Part shown: in pieces, positions 49,436 through 61,242 of the stretch
Position numbering within the stretch: position 1 is the stretch's first letter
Layout: every line of letters starts with the position of its first letter
Assembly (NCBI RefSeq): GCF_000524195.1
Contig: NW_020170412.1
Location: forward strand, 376,167 to 440,166
Direction: 5' to 3'
DNA length: 64,000 nucleotides
Origin: Echinococcus granulosus
Taxonomy: Eukaryota > Platyhelminthes > Cestoda > Cyclophyllidea > Taeniidae
The notes under the pieces: generated by a model
Told to the model about the DNA's origin: nothing
Databases searched by the model: none
What the model saw: the letters and a program-made list of their open reading frames with translations, nothing else
Translations under genes and position numbers: made by a program

Positions 49436-49619
49436 GTGAGTAAATATCAACTGTTTGACAGTGTTTTGGCACATGGCAACGTCGATCAGAATTCATCAGG
49501 GTCCCGGAAGAACATCGTTCGTCATGTTCGAATGTGACGAATCCTTTACATCTTGTACTTAAGCGTGCGTGAGTTGCAGCCTTAAAGAAAAAAGGGCGGT
49601 AGCTTATAGGTATTATCCT

Positions 49620-50870
49620 GGTAGATAACGGCACATCAGCGTCACATATGCGTGACGAGAAGGATTTTCTTCCTTGAGTGCCCACGTTGCAGACATTTGA
49701 GCTACAACTAAAGAAGATCGTTACAAAGTTTATTCCTTTAAGACAGCCAAAAATATATACATTTACGCTAAAAGCCAATTTTTTTGTTTAATACCTGTGT
49801 AACAAACGAAAATTCTTGCCTAAATTTTCAGGTCTCATATATGTGGTTCATAAAGAAAAGCAATTTAGCAGCAGTTCTTTATTGTTGAATAACCGAAGTG
49901 CTTGTAGTTTGATTTACTGTCGTAAATTTCCAGTGCTTGCCACGACTAATACTGGTGTCACGTGTATGTGACGAAAGAGCCTTTCTTCCCTAAGTTTCCA
50001 TGTCACAGGTACATTATTTAAAATGGAAAGCAAAAAAGTATTCGCAGTTTTGTTTGTGTAAAATACTTAGAATACTAAAAAATTAACTTGATATAGCACC
50101 TTTTGTCTTTGCCTGACATGGGCACTACTAGCCTTACTCAAATATGGCGGAAAAATTTTCTTCTTCAAGTTTCCAAGTCATAGGTATGTACCTAAAAAGG
50201 AAGAACAAAACAACTACATGCTTCTAAAAAAAGTCGAAGATATGGAGAAGTTACCTGAATATGGTAATTCTTCTGAGGCTGACACGACCACTACCTGTGT
50301 CACAAATATGTGACGAAGTGATTCTTCTTCTCTCCAAGTCACATATGTGTGATTATAAGAAAAAATAAGTCATATAGCTCTTGGCTATTTTAAAACTGCT
50401 AAAATTTTGATATTTGTACTTAATATCTTATCTTTTTGCACATGATTCAACCACTACAAGTGTCACGTATACGTGACGCAAGAGGGTTCTTGTCTCCGTT
50501 CTAAAGTCACAAGCACGATCCAAAACAAATCAGCAAAGAGCTAGTGGTTTATTATTTTAGAGTAGCAAAAAATGTTAAGGATTTGACTTGTTATCATGCT
50601 ATCATGCTCGAGTGCACGACCGACCTCACCCGCTCACAGATCAGTTGAGGAAGCTTAACTTAAATGAAATGCTAAAAGGTCTTCCACACGGCTTAGACAT
50701 CTGATCGTCTTGGTAAAATTCTATTTTTAGCTATTTTCTCTTTCACTTTGAATCCGGTCCTTTCAGTAAAGTGTGTCACATATAGGTGACGCGTGGCCTC
50801 ATGTAAGAAAATTACGAAGGCGCAAATATGTGGTACAGACGTGAACATATTTATGTATGGTCAGATAACT
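49620..50870 (+). repeat. Degenerate tandem array, about 160-170-bp units with palindromic cores
   Basis: Palindromic cores of the form GTCAC-6 bases-GTGAC occur at 49641, 49957, 50299, 50338 (secondary), 50462 and 50775. The gaps of 316, 342, 163 and 313 are near one or two times 160-170. Flanks align too: GACACGACCACTACCTGTGTC before the core, and TTCTTC...CCAAGTCA followed by GTAC/GTATG and an A-rich GGAAG tract after it. Degenerate units lacking the perfect core lie near 49796 and 50125. There are seven to eight units in all. Confidence 0.75.
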
Positions 50871-50879
50871 AAAGTAATA

Positions 50880-53800
50880 CTGAACCGATATTAACTAAAT
50901 CTCTTTAGAGTTCAACAGCTAGCACGAATTTTATCAACCTGTCTGCCAAAGGAAGACAGTACGTTGCTATGACATTTTTTTGGACTTGTAATTTTTGTAA
51001 ATAAGACTAGAAGACAGTTGTTAGCTTCCAGACGCTAGAATGCTTTGCCGCATGCAAGATGTCAGTCGGAGAGGCGAGCGTCGGTGGCATCAAGAAATGT
51101 GCCCTTGCACATGCCGAGCACATGTACACGTCCTCCATGAGCGAGTGCATGAGATGATAAGTGTGTTTGCCTATTTGTGTTTGCTTGTTCTCGAGAGGAG
51201 GGGAGCAAAGGTCGTGTGGCGTGAGCTTCTGTACGTTAAATCAGAGTGTGAGAGAGAGAGAGATGAACATTCTGCCTCACTTCGTCGTACCTCATCCCCC
51301 TCGCCCTTGCCACCACCCGCCTCCAACGAGATGCACACGTTCTCTAAAAAAAACAGAAACTAGAGTGAGCTCGTGCGTAGGTTACGTGTGGAGCGAGGTG
51401 AGAATATGATCTCGCCTTAGTGCCTTATTCCTCAGCTTGGCAGAGGAAATTTTGGCAGCTAGATGTTTGGGGATCCCCCTCTCCCTTCCTTGCTTATTTT
51501 AGCAGGGAACTAAAAGCGGTTTGCATATTTCGAAGCCTAAAACGTGTAAGCCCGATCAAAGTAAAAAAAGTTGCTATAAAATTACTCAATTTTTAAACAT
51601 AAAATGACCCAGGAGTTGGTGGACACGTTTCTTTTCTAAGTAGTAGCGGTATTAGGCCACACCACCAATGGAAACATGAAGCAACCAAGCCTACCGTCCC
51701 CTCCCTCCTCCCCCTGACCTGATGACATCTTGCTTCTCCGCACCAGATGTTACTTATTCCATGTAGCTAAAATACTCAACCGCCTTCTCTTTTAATTCAG
51801 CAAATTTTGACGCATGACCCTGTCAAGCATCTGGACCGAATTCACATGTGGGTCTCCTCCAATGGATTCTAGCAGCTTTATACAATTTTTCCTTAGGTCA
51901 GTCCCTTAAAGCGCCCCATTGAATAAATAAGAGGTGGACGAAAGTTTGCTAGTCGAATTCTCGACTTAACGATTGAGCCTGTGACCGTTTTTGATACGAC
52001 TGTGTTATCCGGCTTATCGGGGTCAGTGAACTTAAACCCAATCAAGTGGGAGAGGATGTGACGAAAAGAGAGAAAGTAAGTGTCAGCCCTCATCAAATCG
52101 GAAATATTAATCAAGCTGACTAAATTTGCATGATTTATAGGCCCTCGCTCTCTAAATTTTTACCTGCTGCTTAGCGAGGCCGAGCTTTGATCCTCCACTC
52201 AACTTTGTGCCTCTATTGACAAACAGTCTGTAGTAAAGATCTAGGAGTAATCATTTTGAATTTTTTCATTAAAAGGGATTGGGTGACGCTTTTTCATTCC
52301 TCTCTTGACCTACCATTACAAAGGCGGCCACAGATAGAGGGGTCGCAGTATCAGCCTGTAAGAGTTCGGTCAGCGGTAGGAGATGGTCACTCGGGTTCTT
52401 GTAAAGTGTTTTCCACGAGGTTGATACGAAATCAATCCAAATAGGAAGTAGTGTTTAATAACCTGAGAATCCTCTGCTCTCATCCCGACAGCGATTCTGA
52501 CAGCGTCTGACAGCAGGCATCAAAGTCACGCATAAGTCACGTTCACCTACCTGCCGCATTCTAGTTGATGTGATGCTGGAATATCCAACCGCTGAGGCAG
52601 ATCTACTGATTCTACCAGACCACAACACCGTCACTGTAACCGGAGCAACAAGATGGGGACACCATCGGCGCGTTTTATAGCAAGGGTCTTGTAAATCAAC
52701 TCGGCTTGTGGATTACAGCAAAAAAGGGATTATTTAGAGCTATTTAGCACTTTTGCCTGCTCATGGAAGATTGATGGTAACCGCTGTCTTCTACATATTA
52801 ACCGATCGAAATGGAGAACTAGAAGACTTGGAAGTCAAGACTTACATGGAATCAATCAGGCTGACGTAAGAGTTTGTTTAACTCCGTGGACTTGAATGTC
52901 TCCTTTCAGTAATGATTGAAATTGCAGGTTCACAGATGGTTTGGCTCATTGTCTACCAGTTGGGCACGCATGCACAACCCTCTGATTCTCCCATCGGATC
53001 TTATTACCACTCTTCCACTAACCAGAAAGGCAATAACAAAGTAGAGTGGTCAGTAGATCTCTTGTTAGAACGGCTAGACTGTCGGAGCCTGATGGCGAAC
53101 GCACTTTTTCCCTTCATGATCTACCCTCGATACCTTTTAAAATGAATGAAAATTACAGCCGATTGTCATGTTATCACTGGAAAGGAAGTTGCCCATCATT
53201 TCCTTCAACCGCTTTGAGGACTTGATCAACCACAAAGCAACACAATGCTGCAAGCGTTGGTTAAATGGAGGCATGCTTTTGAGGTTGCCCGTCTTGCGAT
53301 CTCCCCTGATGTGTCTTGGTAAGATAATCTCCGAACGGGTTGATAGGGTGCAGCTTGGAATTGAAAAAACGAGACCTACGAGGGGTGTCAGCCAAGGGCT
53401 AAGGCGGACAGACGCATGTTCTGGCGTCGTAACAAGGAAAGGGCAACACCTGGAGATGTTAGCCAAGGGTGTAGACAATTCGGAGGGGGGTCATCCAAAC
53501 CAGCAGAGAACATCAGCTTCTACCTGCCACATGAGTCAGCATTGTCCCCATTTATCCGGCGGTGACTGTTAGCACATTTGAATGCGTGGCAATGAACAAA
53601 TGGCATGCGGATAATCACAGTTTCCCCAAATGATATTGTCTTAAGGTGGGAGGTAAATAAATGGGCTCTCGGATTTGGGAAAGCCACATCCTTGCATTCC
53701 TCAAAATCCAAGGATTAATACGCCTGTCAAAAAGGTGTCATGTGCCAGCGATATTTCGACACGAGGCCTAACTTAAAGTGAATACGCATTTGTGTTAACT

Positions 53801-56800
53801 TGGGAAGTACTTTCCGAACCCTTGGTTGCGAAGTAAATTAGCTTTGGTGGTATCGTTTTGTTACTAAACTCTCATTGAGTGAGCTTTACCTCGGGTCATG
53901 ACAAGCTCATGTGATTACACCATTGTCGATTAATTGGAGAGTTGTATCAAAAGTCCATCTCCGCTGCGAAAGGTGATTTCCATGCCACCTGACACAATCG
54001 TAATTGAGTGGGAATTTGGGGATTGCCTTGAGTACACATTCAGGAGATGGATCTTTCGTTTTCACCGCGTTACTTGACAAGCTTTGCCTGGTGCGGGACA
54101 GCGGTCATCTGCTGGAACGAAATTCCTTCAGATTGACGATAAAGCTTTTCCATGTGTCAGCTTATCAAATTTACCCACAGATATGGGTATTTTAACAAAA
54201 TAAAGTTGACAAATCTACGTAGAGACCGTGGAATACATGGGATCTAGCTTAGGACCGTCAAGGCATGAAGCATGTGACAAAGACGAGGAAGCGATTTTGA
54301 AAGGTTATTGCTATATGGTGAGGCAAAGCAGAAATTTGTAAGTAAAATTAATCAAGTAACATTATTCTTGTCATGCTTCAGGGTAGGCAATGGATAAACG
54401 CATCTGACCGAATGGTCCAGAATGAAGTCACATAACTTTGATGGGAAATGCGATGCTCACTTCAAGGTACACTTACTACCTTCTTCGGTATTTCGGAGGA
54501 AATGATTTTGACTTCGTAGTAAGGAGAATGAAGACTAAATGAACCTTTGTTTGTTCTGTCTCTAAAACTTGTCTAACTTAGGCGACTTAGACTGCTAAAC
54601 ATGCCGATAAGGTTTTCGCCTTGCGGCCTTTTTTGATAGTGGTGCGGGTTTATCTTGTCTTGGTTGTGGACACCAGTGAAATCGGCATACTTGCCTCAAC
54701 AAATGGATGCTTTACAATCCTTTCAACCATTTGTGTGTCTCTCCCCCTGTCGCAGGAACGTAAACATGACTTACGCATGACGACCTGGTTGTCTGCTGTC
54801 AGATGATGTCAGAGATATCGCCATCGCCTTTTTATTCCTAAATGAACAGGGGAAGGTGAAAGCTTTAACCACTTCCTCTTAATGAAGAATTCCAGGGTAG
54901 TCACTCCCAGACCTTTACTGCAAACCATTTCTGAATAGAGGCATACAGCTGAAGTGTTGCCTCCTTCTAGTGGGCAATCAAATCACTCGAGATGAAGTGT
55001 AATTTAGCTCGTCTTCGCCAAGTAGCGGCTATAAATTTTGGGAACGAGGTCCTAGAAATCATGGGAATCGAGTCAGCTTTGATGGAGGTCAACACTTACT
55101 TCCTCCCAGAATTAATTAATTTTCGGTGTCATGACACACTAGTGAGCCGGAAAATGCACAAGCACCGAAAATAAACACAGACTCAATTGTGTAAGGTTAG
55201 ATGATTGAGAGGAAAGTCGAGAACCTGACTAGCTAACTTTAATTCATCGGCTTTGCGAGATTTACTTAGCGGATAACCATGCAAAGCTGTTGGCATCCAT
55301 TCGAGTAGGCCCACCTCGAAAGTTGGCCGTTTTGCCAACTTGATGATATTTGTCGAATGGAAGGAGAGGCTGGATGAGGGTCATGGACCCATCACAAACT
55401 CTGAGCAAGCTCACAATGGGTTATGATTGCATAGCAATGTGTCCTCCCCTAGAGGTGCTGCCCTTCGATTTATGTCTTACGTCTTTACCTTTATTCAAGA
55501 CCATAAAGCCCCGATGATAAGGTCTAGGATAAGTGGAATGCCTCTGTTGTAACTACCACGTCTTAAACTAGGGAGAACCTCGTCTCGGTTGTGATCCTTT
55601 TCTATTGAGGTGCTTCGGCCTGTTCGACCCCACTGGCTTGGCTAACCCCTCAGATACTAACTAATTATTCTCAACACTTTTGTGTGCATCTTATTCCTCC
55701 AAAGACTTTTTCAATCCGAGTTCAAACCTTTGTCTTAAAACTATTCAAAAAAGCGTGTGAAGAGATGGCAAAGTAAAAAATTTATTATTTATCACCGAAT
55801 GCCTGCAATTGTGCGCCATTTTTGCGTGGCCGAAGGGATCCAATTCATGGGAAAAGAAGACCATGGGATGCATATTAAGAATGGTACCGAGACAAACAGC
55901 TTGCTTTCTTCAAAGCTTTGAAGTTGAGTTAGGGTTAAAAAGCAAGCCACCTCTCATTTTCATCGGTCTGAATCCATCCTTCTGAATTTTAGGTCCGTTA
56001 TTTATACCTTTGTTTGGTTTACTAAACACTTATTTCTTCTATCTCGTTGCGCTGTCAGTTCGTCTTGGATAACAGTGGCAACACCTGTCAAGGTTATGGA
56101 AATAGATTATAACAACTACTAATTTTTTTTTCTATTCCGGAGGACATTGATCATACCAAACAGAACAGAAGTCTACTTCCGCATTCCATGCCAAAGTAGC
56201 GAGTAGAAGCAACAAAAAGATTTTTCAAACAATGGGACAGTAAGGCAGCATCCATGCTTTAAAGGGGGTAGTGAGTAAAGGCAGTCCAAGTCAACACAAA
56301 GTTTAAAAATTTCGCAGGTTAAATCCTCAAAATATACACATTCTTTTGCTTTTTTATTTGAAATCTAAATCTTTCATTCCTCCATAATGTGCTCTAACCA
56401 GAGCTCATGACAGATGTCTGATGTCACCCGATTCCTAATCCTGCTGCTGGGCCGACAAACATAAAAACTGAGGTGGTGGCATGGAGACTAGCAAGATTAA
56501 GAAGATATATGTGATTACATCAGTGTTTAAAAGTTATCTTAGCCAAACCAAGATAGTGTGGTGTCCAACCTCATTCCAATTGCCATTATCAGTGGGAGAG
56601 GGGAATTTCTGACTAGTAGCTTGTCAAATACCACCTCCTCTGGGTGACATTTTTCTCCCTGATAATCTATAACTTTTAAATTCTTCAAGCTCACTAATTT
56701 AGCAAGTAAATTTGAAGTAGGAAATGAGAAAGCGAATGCCTAAATTTATACTCTTAGGACTCTTTTGAACCCAAGATACAATGTCGATTCATGTAATTCA

Positions 56801-56900
56801 TCCTTTCTACTTTGCTGACTCATAGCAGACCCCCTACCCCCCCCCCCTTCTTCCTGCTCAAGCAACGCTCCATGTCTCAGTCGGCCATTTTTTTACGCAT
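50880..56900. other. Long region without an identifiable gene
   Basis: It contains a GC-rich patch at 51030-51400, with a 32-codon ORF at 51059-51157 (+), and a TGTCGCAG acceptor at about 54750 followed by the short open end ERKHDLRMTTWLSAVR. Unassigned open frames such as 53168-53572 (+) lack domains or splice support. A poly-C tract lies at about 56831. Confidence 0.4.
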
Positions 56901-56913
56901 CCGGAATAATTGT

Positions 56914-57112
56914 CCAATCACCACTCGTCCAAAAACATGTTTGAGGTTTGAGTTCCCTCACCCCACCCCTGTCCCGCGCGGGAAATAGTCTCGCATGACG
57001 CAATCAAACGTCTTTCAACTCGTGTCAGAACTGCCATCATCTCACGAATGCGTGCTTCAATCAAAGTTAGCAGTTTTATCGTCGTCCTAGGTTGGAATAA
57101 ATACTATAAAAG
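56914..57112 (+). promoter_or_regulatory. Promoter-like CCAAT and TATA boxes
   Basis: CCAAT at 56914-56918 and a consensus TATAAAAG at 57105-57112 predict a start near 57135. The first ATG downstream is 57171. Confidence 0.45.
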
Positions 57113-57170
57113 AGGAGGTCAACTGATTGAGTGATTAGTCTTTAAAAGCCATTAGAAAATATCGTGAGCC

Positions 57171-57242
57171 ATGAACCAAAGTTTGACTAAGAAGTTCTCT
57201 CAAAGGGTACAGAAATGGGTTTTCCAAATTCTGAAATGTTAG
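57171..57242 (+). CDS. Micro-ORF behind the TATA box, 23 codons
   Basis: ATG in the context GAGCCATGA opens a short basic peptide beginning MNQSLTKKFSQRVQKW and ending in TAG. It is the first ATG after the predicted start site. It may be a small peptide, an upstream ORF, or the beginning of an exon that continues by splicing. Nothing similar was recognised. Confidence 0.2.
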   Translation: MNQSLTKKFSQRVQKWVFQILKC

Positions 57243-58198
57243 AATCACCTTGTGTGGAGAGCATCCCTTTCTCCTAGCGTCAGGCCTGGCCCAGGTGTGT
57301 GTGTGCAAAGGGGGTCTCTTCTGGGTTGTAGGCGTAATTTTAAGGTCATCAATGGCCGTGTGTGGACATCCGGCCTGAGGTGACCCAGTATCTTGGGCCT
57401 ACTCTTCCTTTCCCTACCCTCGTCCTCTGTCTCTCGTACTGGCGATCACCTCTACCCCCTCTTGCCCTACGCAAACAATGCGGCGTGATTAAATCACCAG
57501 ATCATTGATAAACTAAGAACTGCAATTGCCCGCATAAACAAATGGCCATTTAGGGAGAGTGTAGTCACTCCAACAAATTAACTTTACGTATGGACTGACG
57601 TAAATCAGGTGCCCGAAGGCTAAATGCAATAGCAACATGACCTTTAACTTTACGATTGACTCTCCAAATATCCCCACTCGACTGCCGCATTAATGATATG
57701 GGGCTTATATAACTTTGATGTTTTTAGCATTAACTCAGAAGCTATAGTAGTTTTACTAGAGAATAAATGACTTTTACATCTACAGTAAAGGCAATTTTTG
57801 CTTGTAATGTAAAGCAAAAACTTTGGATCAAGTAGGAAGACTTTGACGCCTATAGGAGCAAAATGGAACTTGACAGTGATTAAATTTGTCCTTGATGCAA
57901 CTGTGATCACCATTTCAATCTTATGGTTGCCAGAAAAAGTCACCCAGCCAACCTACAGGAGGCCGTCAAAATCGATGGTAACTAAGTTGCCACGTCTAAA
58001 AAGTACGAACAAATCAATTGTCACACACGCACACACCCACCGTCTTGCAAAAAAGTGTAGCAAACAGCCTCTGGAAATACTGACCCCCTTCCTTTGTGCC
58101 TGGGTAACAGTAGTTTCTACCTCTAATTTTTTTTTTCTACAAAAAGCAGCAATTTGCGAGGGCAGATTAGGTGAGGAAGTCGTGATGCTCTCTCAAGA

Positions 58199-58416
58199 CC
58201 AATCAAATCGCAGACAAGAGGCTGGCAAGTCATTGGATGAACGCGTAGTGAATGCGCTTGAACGCGCTTCCAATTGGCTTTAAGAGAATCACTCTCACCC
58301 CATTGGTTAGTTTTGTGTATTTAAAGAATTTTTTGCTGTCAGCAAACAGTCTTCAGTCCTTTCATCTCTCAGAGTATCCGAGTTTGGTAGGAATCACTGC
58401 ACAGAGATCAGTCTGA
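58199..58416 (+). promoter_or_regulatory. Promoter with four CCAAT boxes and non-coding first exon
   Basis: CCAAT/ATTGG boxes lie at 58199-58203, 58232-58236, 58270-58277 (the double-sided CCAATTGG) and 58302-58306. A TATTTAAA box is at 58318-58325, and a TTCAGTC initiator-like site about 35 bases later has its A at 58355. The transcribed stretch then reaches a donor, CTGA|GTAAGT, at 58417 with no ATG in between. It is the best candidate promoter and 5' UTR exon for the zinc-finger gene starting at 61258; that link is an inference. Confidence 0.55.
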
Positions 58417-61242
58417 GTAAGTCCAAAATCTTGATTTTTACTGCCAGTAATATGGATAATTTTTTATATGCCAAGATGTTTGATTTTATGCCGTACTGGC
58501 CGCTGATTCATGATTAGTAGATTGATCATCCCCCTGTTGACAATAATTTCCGGACATACACTGGCGCAGTTAACTCAGATATTAGAAATAGTGCCTTTTT
58601 TTACTTTCAGTGTACATTCTTTGGATCCAGCAGTCTGTACATCTCCACTAATCTCATTCTTAGCCGCTTCATTTTTAATCCTATTCATAAGTTTCGTTGG
58701 TTCTGGTACTCTAGCTAAAGGCCCGTTTTTTTTCCGACAGTGCCGAAAGTGTAGACCCCTTTTAGGATGACTAACAACTCTGGCACATAACCGCTTCATG
58801 ATTATTAGCAAATCAGTCCTACTACTTGTTGGGGTGGTGGGGTTGGTGGGGGAGGGGAGAGGGGAACATAGTCATTCGAGGAGTAGGGACCCCCGCCAGA
58901 GTCTAGCTAGGAAAGTGTCTATCTTCTGGGAGCCGTGAGAGCGTGTTTGGCGGCTTCGGTGGGTATGGGAGTCATCCCCCTTTTCCGCATATTTTTCCCA
59001 ATTGACCACAATCAAACTAGGAGTAATTTATATTGTTCACAAACAAAGAGCTGACACTGATGGCAAAGATGTCGGAGGATTGTTTCTAATGTACAGCATT
59101 AAATGCCACGTTCTTTCAAATGTTTTAATTATTTGCCTTAAGATCAGTTATTTTTATTTTTCTACCCGATGGATCGTTGACTCATTGGGTTGTTTGGTCA
59201 TTAATCTGTCCGCCCATTCAGTCATCCATCCAGCCCTCCACTATTTCGTCTGGTCAATCAAGAATGCTTTTGATGTGTGCTTCACAAGAAATCCACCCTC
59301 TAAGTCGAGTATTTGAGAGGACTATTTATTATTGACCCGACTTTGCTTTCAACCTTTAAGGGCACCTCGGAGCACGGGGGCACATTCATATGTCAACTTT
59401 AAAATAATTTTAACTCGCGCTCGTACTTTAATCTTACTATCCGTCGCGCCTTTCAAATGTGGTCAATTAACCCGTTTTTTGTTCGTTCAAACGATCTCAG
59501 GCCTGTGCACTTGCTATTTTGTTGTGGGTGGAATTTTCCAGTTCGAATAAACACTTCCACCTAGCAGGTAATTAAACTGGAGAAGCAGGCAGCTTGTTTA
59601 CCTCATGATAACGACACCGCTATCACCTACACAGGTGAAAGGAGTGCAGAGGTAGCTCTCACAAGAAAGTTATTCGCGTCGTACGGAGAAGCAAAGGTCG
59701 TTTCGCTGTCCTATTCCCATTTGGGAGACGACAAACTCACGTTGATCCATCTGTGGTAGAGGATGCCTCCCTCCCAGTTGCCATTGATGTGAATGCGTAG
59801 AAGAGGGAATTAGCAATGGACCAGACCAGGCTAGGATTGGTTGAAATCGGTGTGGGTTTAGGAGGGTACGTGTATCGATTTCTCGGAAGGATTCTGGGTC
59901 GACAAGTCCCTTTTCGGGACAGCAGGGAGTAGGAGATCACGTAACATTGTCGGGCACTTGTAAACGCAAACGCAAACACAGGCTCCACGCCAGGCAGCTC
60001 CCACTGTGTTCAGGAAATCTTGTCTTTCTCTACTAATAATAATCAAGGGTATGATGAGCAGTAGACATCTGTTGGAAGGTCTAGACATTCTTTTTTTAAG
60101 TGGTTCCATTTTTTTCTTCATAAGTGGATCACTTCGCCACTTACCTAGTGGTAGGAGGACAGTGTAAGTCAATTCTCAACTTTAACCATAGCACCGTGAG
60201 CCTTATGTATTTAGGTCTGCATTTTTTGTAACGCCGTCTTCGCAAGATGTGTGAGTCACATAGACCAGAAATGGACGGGTACCTGTGTGAGCAGGAGGAA
60301 GGGGAGGAAAGGGAGAGGCGGGCGAGCGGCCTGGCGGGCAGGCGGACGAAGAGAAGAGGTATCGACTTGGCAACAGGGTAAACATGCCACACCATCTGTC
60401 GTTAGCGCTGACTCGCAAAATGTGCAGACACATGAATGCATCCATCTTCTCTTTGCTGGATCCGGGAGGAGACCGCAAGTGTGTGCACGTGCTTTGTGGC
60501 TGACTTAGCTCCCCACCCCATCTATAGCGGGGTTGCTGGGCTGTTCCATCTACTAACTGGCGCATTATGACCTAAAAGGGGGTTGCTTTTTTTTTTTTTT
60601 TATAAGGGAACGGCAAAAATGAGCCTTTTTGTGATTGGAAGGAGTCCGTGGACGGCGTTTACCCCCTCAGACCTCTCTCTACAGTCTCACCTTTGACTCC
60701 TGACGTTTTCCATCCTTAGTTATTCCTGGTTATCAACTCTCAGATGCTGGGTAGGAAGTTCCACTGACGGAGATTTTCTGTACTCCTAATGTGCAATAAA
60801 CAACTCTGGATGTTAGCCGTGAAGCTTCCAATGTTTGGTCATGCCAAGCGTAGTCATAGTTCCTATAAATAATTTCCCTGTCATTAGAGGCGTCAGTGTG
60901 TGTATGTGTCCACACACGTGTACTTGCAGGCCACATTTTACTTCAATGCAGCGCATTTACGCTCAAGTGTAGTATAAACACTCAATCCTACTTCTGCTGC
61001 GGCAACTGCTGCTCCTACCACTACCACCTCCATGACTATTACCAGACCTGCAATAAAGTAGTCCCCATCGACCCGATCTGGGGTCACGGACATGTAAATC
61101 AGGCCAGATCGTAGAGGAGAACTGTACCAGCTGTCGTCATCACTGACCCGTATTGCCCTTACCGCCACTACCACAATGTTTCCAATTTAGTGGCTCTTCC
61201 TTGTGAAACGCTTTTCTCCTCCAATGCCTTTTTCCCTTCCAG
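58417..61242 (+). other. Probable 5' UTR intron of the zinc-finger gene
   Basis: About 2.8 kb with no convincing coding exon. It holds a poly-T run at 60587-60601 and a GA/GC-rich patch at 60290-60360. A good acceptor (TTTTTTTTCCGACAG, about 58727-58741) may mark another UTR exon. Confidence 0.4.

Noticed and set aside
49796..49850. TTTTCAG acceptor followed by an open frame
   Set aside because: The sequence is a degenerate unit of the tandem array and the frame soon stops.
53137..53572. Overlapping open frames of 113 (-) and 134 (+) codons
   Set aside because: No recognisable domain on either strand and no matching exons nearby.
57843..58283. 146-codon open frame (+)
   Set aside because: It runs straight into the CCAAT promoter region, lacks any domain and shows no coding bias.
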